A DNA stretch of 64,000 nt, from positions 5,620,388 to 5,684,387 of the forward strand of contig CM034406.1 in assembly GCA_019925095.2 (NCBI GenBank). The letters are read 5' to 3'. Under the pieces are notes generated by a model, which made no database searches, was not told the origin of the DNA, and was given only the letters and a program-made list of their open reading frames with translations. Positions within the stretch are counted from its first letter, which is position 1, and every line of letters begins with the position of its first letter. Shown here piece by piece: positions 39,301 to 47,634 of this stretch. Source of the stretch: Dendrolimus kikuchii (lineage: Eukaryota > Arthropoda > Insecta > Lepidoptera > Lasiocampidae). A program made the translations under genes and the position numbers.

Positions 39301-42300
39301 GTACTAGTGATACATAGGGAACAAAGTGGAAATAACCATCAAGACAGCACAATAAAGTACAGAGCGCCGGGTTCGCAGAGTCGTATTACGAATATGACAA
39401 GTATCAAAATAAAGTGAAATTTTATGTTAACACCACTACTAACACCTACTAGTTTAATTAGATACGTTTCAATTTCACTAAGCTATTCTGCATAAACGGT
39501 CACTTCATGCCCTCGGTGGTTGATATTCCTAAAATTTTTCTTCGTTTGTGGCATCAATGGCTCGTTGTTTTTGCTAGTTGAAGTAAAACAATTAAATGTT
39601 ACCTGTATGGTTGGCAGGTTCAATAGTCTTGAAAATGAAGTCCGTAAACGCGATGAAATCATCAGCCAATTGCAAAAAAGGATTCAAGAACTAGAAAGGC
39701 TGGGTCTTCCGGGTTCATTACAACCCGAACCTGAGGAATCAGTGCTGGAAGTTGATACTGTCGTTAGCCAGGCGATGTCTAAAACAGGAAGTTCGGGCAG
39801 TGATGATGCTTCGGGAGCTGAGGAGGGATTTATGGTAAGTGTAAGTAATCCAACATGTTCAAATAAATAAAATGTAAATAGCCAAATTATAGCACAGTTT
39901 AGTATTGTAATATTTATTTATTCAAGTTATTCGTTATAAAGTAATAATATGGGTAAAGTGATTCAAATGCATACCAGTGCATTAGAAATATTCTTATCCA
40001 TCCTAAAGCAACCTGGAAGATATCGTTAATAGCGATAAGAATATTAGATGTTTAACTGTCACTTACGTTAACTGTGTCATTTGAAATATCAATAAAGTAG
40101 TTTCATTTAAAATATAAATAACTACAACTTTGCACACATCTTCATTCGCAAAAACTTTGGTTAGATGTCCCATGAAAACTACTTTTCGGATAAAAAAAAT
40201 ATTCTTTATTCATGTCCGTTACGCAAACCACATGCATAAGAGAAGTATACTAAACATTCGCATTTACGCTTATTCAGTTACACTTGCATAAACTTTGGAA
40301 TCGTATGCTGCATAAAAAATATTTGTTTATCCCTGTCTCTAAAATTACATTACACTGCCAAATTTTATGAATAATCAGTTCACACCCAAGGCTGTGTATT
40401 TAAATAGGATAGTTAGCTTTTTATGTTACACTTTTTAGACAATACATTATTTTAAAATTATCACTTTATAATATGATACATTTCAGAGAGGAGATTCATT
40501 AGATACTGTATTTGCAACATCCCCACCTACAGGAAGTGGGGATGAAGCAGAAAAAGAGCCAGAAGTAGAATCAGAACAACAAATCAAAGAATCATTGTCT
40601 GCAGAAGATATTACTGAAGAAAAACTAAGTGAAATGACAGAAGGCATTGAGCTTGGAAAGCTATCTTACTCGGAATTACAGAGTCTAGCTAAGTCTTTAT
40701 CGAGTCGAGCCGAAAAATCATCAAGCAAAGAAAAATGGACCGTTAGTAAATCTAAGAGACTGGATTTGAATTTAGATGGAAAAGCAGGAACATATTCGAG
40801 GAAAAGAGCGGCGAAACTAAGACAAAGGAAATCTTGGGAGGATCAAAGCGATCAAGAGAGCATGGAGATGCAGGATTTGACCAGGTACTATATTAGAAGT
40901 TAATTATTAATGTCCTGTATATCTAGGTTTTTTTTTGTTTTTCTATGGGGTTTAATTAGCGTAAACTCTATACAAAGTGTCCTATTATATATTTGAAAAA
41001 TGCAAAGAATAACAAGTAACCAAAAAAAATAACTTTGTAAAGTTCCTAAATCCTACATGAATACCTTACTTTATAGAATCATTTCTATAATCTTTTCCCA
41101 AAATTTATACGATGTGTAAAATCGTTCTTGCTTCATCAGGAATAATGTTGGTGTTAGTAACTGTGGCCAAACGTGTCTTAGTTATAGCGTTACAAATAGT
41201 GCGTTAACGGTTAGCTACATTAGTGTACCTACATAAAATACATGAGTTATCTGTCAGTGTTTAACGTTATTAACAATGTCGCATCTCAAATAACACATTT
41301 AACTCTCGGCTAGGTCTACGTGATGCAGTCAGAACACTAACATTATTCCAGGTGCAGCATAGGGAATAAATACAAGATTCGTGGTCTAGAACCACAGCAA
41401 GCAAATAACACTCAGTTGAAATAAAAAAGCCTCTTTTGTATGTAGAAAGCAAAATACTGTATGTATGATATTAGACATTTTCCCATTTAAATTACCGTTT
41501 GAAATTACCGTCAGTAAAAAATAAATATAGTGTAATTTTATAGGCCAATATCTCCTCATACAATATCAGAAGATCGTTCCTTACTCAGTCCTGAGCAATC
41601 CAGCCTAAGAGCTAGTAAAAGGGGCATCCACTCTTTTCACTTCTTCGGAAGCCATTTGGACAGCACCAAGTCAAAGATCAAGAAGACTCTGTCAGTGGAC
41701 GCTGGGATGCATCACACAGGACGAACGGACAGAAGTAAGTTTGTTTCGAAAACTTTACATGCGCTATGTAGCTTTTCAGGATGATATTTTGCTTTAGTTA
41801 TTTAGCCAGACTTGCTAAGGTATCGATTGAGGGTTCTCTCTATAGTAGGTCACCATGTCTCTCATCAGCTGACAAAACTAAAAGACGCATAGAACAGTTA
41901 TTTCCTAAACGCTAATCTTTGTTTATAAAATGCTATTGTAGTGGAACACTTACAAGCCAATAGATGGCGCTGTGCAATAATTGATGTCATAAACGTTTCC
42001 CGAAACATACAAACAATATATACAAAATTTCAACTATAACAAATGGGCCTAGGCCTGCAAGGAACAACATTAGCCTCGCTGAAAGATCTTCCGTTGAGAC
42101 GGAGGAGCATTCCATCTCGCTCCTCCATCCTGTACGGAGTACTCCCTACACCACAAGACGCCATTTTGTGTAATTTTTTGTTGTTACGATATTAAACATT
42201 TTTTACAATTTTAAAAGCACATCTTTCGTATCAAAATTACTATGGAACTCATAAAACCTGTCTATGGAATTCGCTGCGCCATTTCTAATTTTGATCAGCA

Positions 42301-45300
42301 TCTTAACTTATTTAAATGTGGTGTTAGTATTGTGAATTTAATAAATCATTTATACGATTATATACCATTTTAAAATAAATTCTTTTTGAAACAACTGAAC
42401 AACTGGGGCTGGCACTTAAAATAAGCGTTATGCTAAAGGAAGTTCGAGCAGAACTTTATGCTTAGTTCCCAAGATTCTTAAAAATTGACTATACAAATAT
42501 GTGAATTTTATTTTATGTCATCATATTGTTGCTTAGCACTCATAATTCATAAAATCATTTTTTCTATATTTTAACACTAGCTGATACCCGCGACTTCGTC
42601 CGCGTGATGCGGTTATTTAACTATCCCAAGGGAAGTCTTTAATTTTTCGGGATCAAAAGTAACCTATATGTTGACCAGGGATATAAGCTACCACCATACA
42701 ACATTTCATTTAAATCGGTACAGTCGTTTCGGAGATTAGCCGGTACAAACAGAGAAACAAAAACATTTAAAAAAATCTAAATTAGTTTTATTTCAGTTCT
42801 TACATCCCCCTGACTCGGTTTTTAGCATTTTTTTTCATTGTACAGAAATTCGACCTCTACAGTTTTATTATATGTATAGATTAGCTCTTTTATATATAGT
42901 TTTGAAAATATAATTGTAAATGTGTGCAATTCCCAATTATTTTAAGAACAAGTTCGGCAATCGAGACAAGAACGCAAGTTTAGCCTGGGTTCCTTCTTCG
43001 GATACAACCGTGGCACTCCCCATAAACCAGCGAACAACTGCAATGAAGTTGTTCTTGATATCGGCAGCGATTACAGTTGGAGCGATACGTGAGTATAAAA
43101 GAAAATTATATAATCCACACCAAGCTTCGTTTATGACTAGTTGTATAGTTTTATGTAATATGATTATAATCTTATTAAGTTTAAAATAATAACGATATTA
43201 CAATATAAAATAATCTATTTGGGTTAATTAGCGTGAAACAATTATTTATTTATTTTTGAAGTGAAAAGTTCTTTAGGCATGTTAAGCATGCACATGGGAT
43301 ACCACTTTTGGGATACAGAAAAAGAAATGAACTCGCGTGGCCGTCAGTCACGCTCAGATACAAAGTTTTCACTTCTGACGAGCAGTCATAAAGTACATTA
43401 TTATAATAGGAGACGAGCGGTCCTACGACGGAGTTTTATTTTTGGAAATATTATTGTATATTTCTTTCTCAGATTTCTTCGGTTCAGGTTTAAGGTTCAG
43501 ATTTTATTGTGAACTAAAAATTATTTATTTCAAGAAATACACTTTTCAGATATCTTCAATTCTTTCTCAACTTTATGTTACCGAGATTTTGCTAATAAAG
43601 AACAGACGTTTCCTTAGCACAAAAACTGTTCTTTAACAGCAAAATAAATCAACTAAGTGCCATGACTTGAAGTCATCGTTGTTAGCGTTACCTACTACAG
43701 GTTTTATAATAGAAAAAGTTTTACAAAGTTCCATATAGATTATATTACGATAATATGGGAATAATGGGATCGTTATTGACAGAGAGCTGTCTTGGAGGCC
43801 TCACTTGACCAATCTCAGCCGAAGAATCTTTGCGTCGGCAGTGTCGCTTAGACGACTCAAAAATTTCCTATCTACTGCTACTAAAGTAATGCTTGCTCAA
43901 TCTCTGCTATTACCCATACTTGATTATGCTGATACCAGTTATATCGACTTAACCCAAGAATAACTGAACAAGCTCGATCGACTTCAAAATGTCTGTATAC
44001 GGTTTATATTTGGGTTGCGCAAATATGACCATGTTTCCGAATATCGCAAGAAGCTTAAATGGTTACCTATTTGCCTTCGCCGGAATGTTCACTTACTCTC
44101 TTTTGTACAATATCCTTTTTGATCCTCATACCCCTGCGTATTTAAAGGAACGTTTTGATTTCCTACATCTTTCTTATTCCCGTTTATGCGCTCTAGTAAT
44201 AATCTCTCCTTAATGACACCTGTACACACTTCTTCCTTCGTTGATAACTCTTTCACGGTACAGGCTGTCCGTTTATGGAACTCACTGCCACTCAACATCA
44301 GACAAGCTAAATCCATATTGTCTTTTAAATTGATGGTTACTAAAATAAATATCTTTGGTCCTCGCGAGTCTAAAACATGCTGCTGATTCTATATATAGTA
44401 TGATATATCTTATTTTTGTATAGTATATTATTATTTATTTATTTACTTTTTACTTATTTCGGGAATGTTTCTTATTATTTATTGTCTTCACCGCCACTGT
44501 TGTCTTAATATTTTCCTTAGTTTAGGGGGTTGCCTGGAAGAGATCGCTTTAAGCGATAAGGCCGCCCTTTGTTCGACATTTACTGTACTTAATTTTAAGA
44601 ACGTAGGTTTAATTTTTGGTGAACAATATAGTGTTTTCATTCATTCATTCATATGAAGTCTCGAATATGATATTATGATAGATGGTTCACAAATAGCTAG
44701 GTCTACAAAAATATGTTACTGTGGGTTGAAGACTTATAGAATTTAAACAAAATTAAATGTTACAATAGGACCACAACATCGTCAAGTAGTGACTCAGAAT
44801 CCCTCCCTCGTACTCCAATGTTCGAAGAGTTTATCGAACATACTTCCAGACGAGGACGGGTGAGCAGCTCGAGCCATGGCAGCGTGTCGCCCATCAGAGG
44901 TATATGTATATTTCTTTTATACGACGGGTTGTTTTTACCGATTATCCAAATATTCCATCTCACATCATAGAAAAATTTGCCCTTGTATCAAAGATAAAAG
45001 ATATTTTTATGACTACAGTAAATTTTTACGATCTTATTCCTATCGAGTTAGGAATGAATTATTCGTAGTTAAACATCGTACAGTCCTTCCCATATATGTA
45101 TACATATGGGAAGGACTGTACGATGTTTAACTACGAATGATGTATATGTATATATTTAACTACGCTGATGTATATCAGCAGCAAAGCTTGGTAGGCCCCA
45201 CTGTGCTATAAGACGGATTAAAGATTATCTATATAGATTTATCCCTCAACTACCTTTAACGATATGTTATAAAATGAATATGATTTAAAAGGTTTTTAGG

Positions 45301-46396
45301 GTTCACTATACACTTCATTTACGTTTCAAATATAGGTATATCAGGAAGTGGTGGCGATTGGGAAGTCATGATGTTAGCAGACGAACTCGAAAAGAGGGAG
45401 CGGGAGAAAGAACGGGAGGAGACCAGAAGAGTTCACTACCCGTCAACTTTGAGAGAATTAGAAGAGGTAAATTTAATTTTTAATCAATTACTTGCAGAAG
45501 TATGTACATACATTACATAATCCCCCAAAAAAAGAATCCCCTAGAAACAGGAATTCATTCAGTTTTATATATTTTTTTTAATTGGTACACGATAACATAC
45601 TGGTATAATCCCATGCTATTTATGTTATGCTTGTGCCATGACTAACATACCCGAAATAGTTTTGGGACCCACATTAATAACATCTAAACTAGTATAATTA
45701 CAGAACAGAGGTCATTTTTAATTATTTTTTTCGGGTTTAGAGCCTGGAACTTATAGTCTCTGCTGATCTAAAGAAGCTTTACCACATAGGTCATAGATTT
45801 TTGTTACATTTTTAGGAATCTGATACACCCCAAAGAGATGACAGTCCAGATGAGTATTCTAATATGGATGATTCGAACTCTTCGTCAACAACTCATCTTC
45901 TATCGCAATCCATCAGCGAACCTTCACAAAAATCCTTAGAAACATCATTCAATGAAGGAAATACGAGAACTGGAAGAGAACCAAGACAACGCCGCGTTGC
46001 ATCCGTCGGGGAAGCAGTAAGTTAATTCTTCCTACATCTATCTAAAGTTCTAAACTAATGGAAATGGCCTGGAATACAATATTTAAGCTTTGGAACCTCT
46101 CCTCTATAGAGAAAGACAATTACTAGATTTTTTTTGAAGAATTAGATATTTTTATGAATTCAGACTCTTAAAAAAAAAAACTTTTCTCGTCTTCAAAACT
46201 AATTTTTCACGTTGTCCAAGTGTTATTCAAATATTATCTGTCCTTTTAGGTAAGACCAGATTCATCTCTTCGTCAATCACGGGGGCTGATCCTTCGCGCA
46301 GCTAGCTTGGACCGTGCCACCGCACCGGCGCCCTCCCAAGCCCGAAGGTTCGGGTCCCTCAAGAGCTCTAGCACCGATTCTCACAAGAGACTCTGA
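27160..46396 (+). CDS. CngL: Cyclic-nucleotide-gated cation channel subunit, CngL-like (3' part, 17 exons)
   Basis: Spliced CDS: 27160-27313, 28425-28586, 31334-31433, 31862-32000, 32148-32314, 32468-32547, 35301-35471, 36600-36710, 37026-39088, 39618-39834, 40487-40884, 41544-41734, 42947-43088, 44769-44899, 45336-45466, 45816-46016, 46250-46396 (TGA). All junctions are GT-AG and the phases agree, giving 1,567 residues from the first whole codon. Order: S6 helix (about 1-25), C-linker (26-105), cyclic-nucleotide-binding domain (106-245) with phosphate-cassette residues FGEIGIL and KRTADV, then about 1,300 residues of Ser/Lys/Glu-rich tail with a coiled coil near 1049-1080. Family knowledge: these plasma-membrane tetramers open on cGMP or cAMP binding and pass Na+/Ca2+. 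The binding domain reads more like the A-type than the B-type family, and the very long tail fits insect CngL. S1-S5 and the pore are not visible upstream, so the CDS is 5'-partial. Assignment to the CNG family is firm; the CngL orthologue call is less so. Confidence 0.85.
27880..28140 (+). mobile_element. tRNA-derived SINE
   Basis: B-box-like GGGTTCAAATCGTGACCC at 27910-27927, then CCACCTACTTACCGTGAAGG, AATCGTGAGAAAACAACCAC and ACAAGTGGGACGTTTATCGA. In the first CngL intron. Confidence 0.5.
28425..28586 (+). CDS. CngL: CngL exon: C-linker
   Basis: Exactly 54 codons with phase 0 at both ends; acceptor gattaaag, donor AAAAAG|gtacga. It contains VPGGMKRRVLRWYDYSW and LPDKLKTELALHVNL, the B'-F' helices that couple ligand binding to gating in CNG channels. 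Confidence 0.88.
29888..29925. repeat. 17-bp perfect hairpin inside the LINE copy
   Basis: CAAAAGTTATGCTAGGT, loop TAGG, then the exact reverse complement. Confidence 0.7.
30457..30785 (-). mobile_element. SINE-A copy inserted in the LINE
   Basis: Near-full-length copy of the family called SINE-A here. Its A-rich 3' end (ATTGCAATAAAA-like on the minus strand) is at the left. It splits the LINE coding sequence between YNNSF and FTVKAI, so it is younger than the LINE. I could not fix a target duplication. Confidence 0.75.
31334..31433 (+). CDS. CngL: CngL exon: start of cyclic-nucleotide-binding domain
   Basis: Acceptor cttttgcag, donor AAG|gtaagc, ending with one base of a split Gly codon. 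It encodes VTIFQECQPEFLHDLVLKMK and YIFTPGDSICRKG, the N-terminal helix and first beta strands of the binding domain. A 2.7-kb intron filled by a LINE copy precedes it. Confidence 0.9.
31862..32000 (+). CDS. CngL: CngL exon: beta roll and phosphate-binding cassette
   Basis: Acceptor aaatttag, donor AA|gtaagt. It encodes REMFIIADGILEVISETGR and then AGDFFGEIGILNLDG. The FGE triplet is the conserved cassette start whose Glu contacts the ribose in this family. The exon ends inside the Lys codon that precedes the Arg-Thr pair in the next exon. Confidence 0.9.
32148..32314 (+). CDS. CngL: CngL exon: end of cyclic-nucleotide-binding domain
   Basis: Acceptor aattccag, donor AAAG|gtaata. It encodes RTADVRSVGYSELFSLSRED, where the Arg-Thr pair contacts the cyclic phosphate in CNG channels, followed by the lid helix with DVLAAMKDYPEA and a basic stretch GRKRLQEAKNMSRQK. 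Confidence 0.9.
32468..32547 (+). CDS. CngL: CngL exon: post-binding-domain linker
   Basis: Acceptor tttacag, donor GTCAAG|gtaagt. It completes a Gly codon and adds 26 residues (SPDKMAGDDSTSKRIVHKLR). No known domain; its place is fixed by phase and splice sites. Confidence 0.75.
32757..33590. repeat. Repeat F4 with an inverted second arm, in a CngL intron
   Basis: From about 33118, GGCTGATTTTGAAAAAATAA, GATCAATTTCTGTGAAGGAA and TGTCAAACGGCAAACCA read one way. From 33445 the reverse complement follows (GTTTGCCGTTTGACATTCCT, TTATTTTTTCAAAATCAGCC). Other copies are at 48309-48567 and 63086-63365. The upstream GAATTTTTCAAGTGGGCCTT is shared as well. Confidence 0.65.
33686..34494 (+). mobile_element. 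5'-truncated LINE copy, same family, in a CngL intron
   Basis: Encodes LNKLERLQNVCIRFIFGLRK and WLPIRFRRNTHIL, then, after a frameshift, FTVQAIRLWNELPVIVRQAK. The 3' UTR carries the family hairpin (34376-34408), AATAAA, and a TATC-repeat tail at 34482-34496. Confidence 0.8.
34790..35090 (-). repeat. Inverted copy of the CGACTTCG repeat in a CngL intron
   Basis: TATCCCGCGGAAATTTTCCC, CAGTTTTCACTAAAATGATA and GGACCAAGTCGCGGGCATAT, the reverse complement of the 11073-11290 blocks. Confidence 0.55.
35301..35471 (+). CDS. CngL: CngL exon: basic/serine-rich tail
   Basis: Exactly 57 codons, phase 0 at both ends; acceptor ttcattatag, donor GAG|gtacaa. Arg/Ser-rich start (IRNAIRSRSRVGRRSGESLE) and an acidic end. 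Frame continuity with both neighbours is the main support. Confidence 0.75.
35767..35905 (+). repeat. Dispersed repeat shared with 24850-24945
   Basis: GTCTTACTGTTCA, CACTTGCCCTACC and CGGTTGAATTTT align with the earlier copy. Noncoding, in a CngL intron. Confidence 0.45.
36022..36238 (+). mobile_element. tRNA-derived SINE
   Basis: A-box-like GTGGTAGCGTAATGGCTAGC, then AAATCGTGATGAAATCTGCA and CCAAAAGTGGGATGTTTGTG with a TTATTATTATA tail. Related by its body to 27880-28140. Confidence 0.55.
36600..36710 (+). CDS. CngL: CngL exon: first GLPLL-type tail motif
   Basis: Exactly 37 codons, phase 0 at both ends; acceptor aaatttttag, donor CAG|gtcagt. Ends with GAGLPLLSRLKLLKEKQ, a motif that recurs twice in the next exon. 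Confidence 0.8.
37026..39088 (+). CDS. CngL: CngL large tail exon (687 codons)
   Basis: The longest exon: acceptor tattacag, donor AAAG|gtaata. It is rich in Ser, Lys, Glu and Pro and probably largely disordered. It carries a second GLPLL motif (GAGLPLLQRLLLLKAKEER, near 37137) and a weaker third (GGLPFVKKLKILNERQK, near 38163), plus a pair of FR-E/D-K repeats (FREKILQVQSDGT and FRDKLKLLQSSGT). The last 70 or so codons turn ordered and amphipathic (EEQEYFGEVLLGIKQVIQG) and lead into the coiled coil of the next exon. No transposon lies inside it. Confidence 0.85.
39618..39834 (+). CDS. CngL: CngL exon: C-terminal coiled coil
   Basis: Acceptor ggttggcag, donor TTTATG|gtaagt. It completes an Arg codon and reads FNSLENEVRKRDEIISQLQK then RIQELERL, a heptad-patterned helix. 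CNG A-type subunits have a C-terminal leucine zipper that sets subunit stoichiometry; equating the two is inference. Confidence 0.82.
39900..40105 (+). mobile_element. Diverged 3' end of the same LINE family
   Basis: Contains CAACCTGGAAGATATCG...CGATAAG, matching the conserved hairpin region of the three other copies, followed by AATAAAG. No tail repeat or ORF remains. Confidence 0.5.
40487..40884 (+). CDS. CngL: CngL exon: acidic tail segment
   Basis: Acceptor acatttcag, donor ACCAG|gtacta. Open for 132 codons in the phase set by the previous exon. It is acidic, then basic with KSKRLDLNLDGKAGTYSRKR and KLRQRKSWEDQSDQESMEMQ. No recognised domain. Confidence 0.78.
41544..41734 (+). CDS. CngL: CngL exon: tail segment
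   Basis: Acceptor attttatag, donor AGAA|gtaagt; 63 whole codons after completing an Arg. It reads PISPHTISEDRSLLSPEQSS then GIHSFHFFGSHLDSTKSKIK, an ordered-looking patch in a low-complexity tail. Confidence 0.75.
41937..42146 (-). repeat. Dispersed repeat in a CngL intron, partner of 12349-12556
   Basis: Contains CCAATAGATGGCGCTGTGCA, CCTAGGCCTGCAAGGAACAA and GCATTCCATCTCGCTCCTCC. Noncoding. Confidence 0.65.
42578..42780 (+). repeat. CGACTTCG repeat in a CngL intron
   Basis: CTAGCTGATACCCGCGACTT CGTCCGCG, then TTTCATTTAAATCGGTACAG and TCGTTTCGGAGATTAGCCGG. Confidence 0.55.
42947..43088 (+). CDS. CngL: CngL exon: tail segment with FFGY motif
   Basis: The donor is clear (GATAC|gtgagt). The start is less certain: AG acceptors at 42945-42946 and 42951-42952 both keep the frame, and a stop at 42943-42945 blocks anything earlier. 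It encodes RKFSLGSFFGYNRGTPHKPA and EVVLDIGSDYSWSD. The frame matches the phase-1 end of the previous exon. Confidence 0.65.
43742..44653 (+). mobile_element. 5'-truncated LINE copy, same family, in a CngL intron
   Basis: Encodes NNGIVIDRELSWRPHLTNLS, then NKLDRLQNVCIRFIFGLRKY and FTVQAVRLWNSLPLNIRQAK with stops and frameshifts. 3' hairpin at 44527-44566 and a TTCA-repeat tail at 44636-44652. Third sense-strand copy in this gene. Confidence 0.8.
44769..44899 (+). CDS. CngL: CngL exon: Ser/Thr-rich tail segment
   Basis: Acceptor gttacaatag, donor AGAG|gtatat. It encodes TTTSSSSDSESLPRTPMFEE and a Ser-rich stretch ending HGSVSPIR, with possible phosphorylation sites. Phases match both neighbours. 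Confidence 0.7.
45061..45138. repeat. Perfect 35-bp inverted repeat in a CngL intron
   Basis: The arms at 45061-45095 and 45104-45138 are exact reverse complements (left arm begins ATTCGTAGTTAAACATCGTA), separated by an 8-base loop ATGTATAC. The transcript would form a long perfect hairpin. No transposon ends are recognisable around it. Confidence 0.9.
45336..45466 (+). CDS. CngL: CngL exon: charged helix segment
   Basis: Acceptor caaatatag, donor GAAGAG|gtaaat. It encodes GISGSGGDWEVMMLADELEK followed by an Arg/Glu-rich run and TLRELEE, probably helical. Confidence 0.78.
45816..46016 (+). CDS. CngL: CngL exon: serine/asparagine-rich segment
   Basis: Exactly 67 codons, phase 0 at both ends; acceptor acatttttag, donor GAAGCA|gtaagt. 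Starts ESDTPQRDDSPDEYSNMDDS and ends REPRQRRVASVGEA. Confidence 0.78.
46250..46396 (+). CDS. CngL: CngL last exon with TGA stop
   Basis: Acceptor tgtccttttag. 48 codons starting VRPDSSLRQSRGLILRAASL and ending SSSTDSHKRL, then TGA at 46394-46396. The same frame stays open after the TGA (see the next entry), so this may not be the only C-terminus. Confidence 0.75.
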   Translation, partial: VRPDSSLRQSRGLILRAASLDRATAPAPSQARRFGSLKSSSTDSHKRL

Positions 46397-47290
46397 TCCG
46401 TTACGCAACACGGATCTGTATGGTCCGAGGAATTTAGTCATTATAGGAATTCTGGAAAAATTCAAATTAAAAAATCTTCTATAGACTTTGATTTCCTCCA
46501 AAATTATGATAATTTTAATGATTTTAGAACTTTGGAGACTGAAAGTAACATCACTGATAGCATATCTGCAAAGGTTGGTAACAATGTAAGTTTAATAGAC
46601 GGTGATCTTTTTGATAATGTAACACAATCTGATACTGGAAATCTCAGAATTTCTAAAAGAGGCTCTGAGGTAAAATTTGTTAACAATGTTGTAAGTACTG
46701 AAAATATATCGAAAACAATAAATACTGATACTTCTTTTGATTCAAACGATCAAGAAATACTTCAACTTTCTTGCACAGACCATAGCTGTTCAACACAATC
46801 AAATAAATACAGATTGTCAAATGAAGGACCAGTAAAGAAAGAAAATATTGCAACTATTAGGTATAATACTGCTCCTGAAAGTGAAGGGATTGAGCATAAA
46901 CACGTAAAAGCTACAGCACAAATATCTAGAAGTAAAAGGCAAATAAATACAAACTTTAACAGAAATGATATCGATGTTGCCAATCGTATAAACCTAACTA
47001 GTAATTTCGAGTGTCAAAATGAAGGCACTAATAGTTATAGTTATGAAAAGCAAACACAGGAGGAAGTAAATAATCAAAGAAGTACCTTTGAAACAGAATC
47101 GAAAGAGAGGTGCATGTGTCAAAATGGAGAAGAAACAGATGAAAATATAAGAGAGATTAGTAATAGAAATGAGAGAGAAAATAGTAGTCAGAGTGGTACG
47201 GTTGAAAGGCCAGAGGCAGGTCAATTACTGCTGGTTTTTATTTTCGTCTATGATGAATTGGATGTTATAATTTTCCTAGTTTTAGAATGA
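46397..47290 (+). CDS. In-frame 297-codon extension after the CngL stop (candidate readthrough)
   Basis: Directly after the TGA at 46394-46396 the CngL frame runs open for 297 codons to a second TGA at 47288-47290. It starts SVTQHGSVWSEEFSHYRNSG and is rich in Asn, Ser, Glu and Thr, like the CngL tail. The only Met lies deep inside (ERCMCQNG), so it is unlikely to be a separate gene. The last ~22 residues become hydrophobic (LLLVFIFVYDELDVIIFLVL) and may be intron read as protein: a weak donor (gtcaat) lies at 47220 and a pyrimidine-rich acceptor ends at 47285. I found no well-supported in-frame acceptor that would bypass the TGA. Options are readthrough, A-to-I editing of UGA to UGG, an alternative splice form, an assembly or strain error, or a decayed former C-terminus. 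Confidence 0.45.
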   Translation, partial: SVTQHGSVWSEEFSHYRNSGKIQIKKSSIDFDFLQNYDNFNDFRTLETESNITDSISAKVGNNVSLIDGDLFDNVTQSDTGNLRISKRGSEVKFVNNVVSTENISKTINTDTSFDSNDQEILQLSCTDHSCSTQSNKYRLSNEGPVKKENIATIRYNTAPESEGIEHKHVKATAQISRSKRQINTNFNRNDIDVANRINLTSNFECQNEGTNSYSYEKQTQEEVNNQRSTFETESKERCMCQNGEETDENIREISNRNERENSSQSGTVERPEAGQLLLVFIFVYDELDVIIFLVLE

Positions 47291-47378
47291 TTATTTGGAT
47301 AAGGGACAATTCAAACTGTCATACTCAGAAACAAATAATGGTCCATTAGACTTAAATACTTTAGATAGAATTCTTTAA
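47286..47378 (+). other. Possible small terminal exon, 30 codons
   Basis: After a pyrimidine-rich tract ending in tttag, a 30-codon ORF reads NDYLDKGQFKLSYSETNNGP then a Leu/Asn-rich end and TAA at 47376-47378. It looks like coding sequence, but splicing from the 47220 donor puts it out of frame (that join reads a stop at once), so another donor or a frame error would be needed. Confidence 0.2.
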
Positions 47379-47382
47379 TAAA
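47377..47382 (+). promoter_or_regulatory. Candidate poly(A) signal AATAAA
   Basis: AATAAA overlaps the stop of the possible terminal exon and lies about 1 kb after the CngL stop. It fits a 3' end for CngL, but AATAAA is frequent in DNA this AT-rich. Confidence 0.3.
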
Positions 47383-47634
47383 ATCCAGGCTGCTTAAGGC
47401 ACTCGCGTCATCTCAAAGATTGGAGTCCGAATTGTGGGAATGCTTGTACAGATATTTTGTTGTTAAGTATAATGATATTTAACAAGCTGGATATTGATTG
47501 TACAGATTTATATAAAACCCTTCAAACGGCCTTAAATAACCTTAATGGGTGATGGTCCTTTTGAAAATTGGAAGGTTTAAGCCGAGCAATGAATCATTTG
47601 TTGTAAATTCATTTTCAAAATGTTCACTATGTAA

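Noticed and set aside
46394..46396. Selenocysteine at the CngL TGA
   Set aside because: Lepidoptera are reported to lack selenoprotein synthesis, and a 900-base extension after Sec would need a SECIS element that I do not see.
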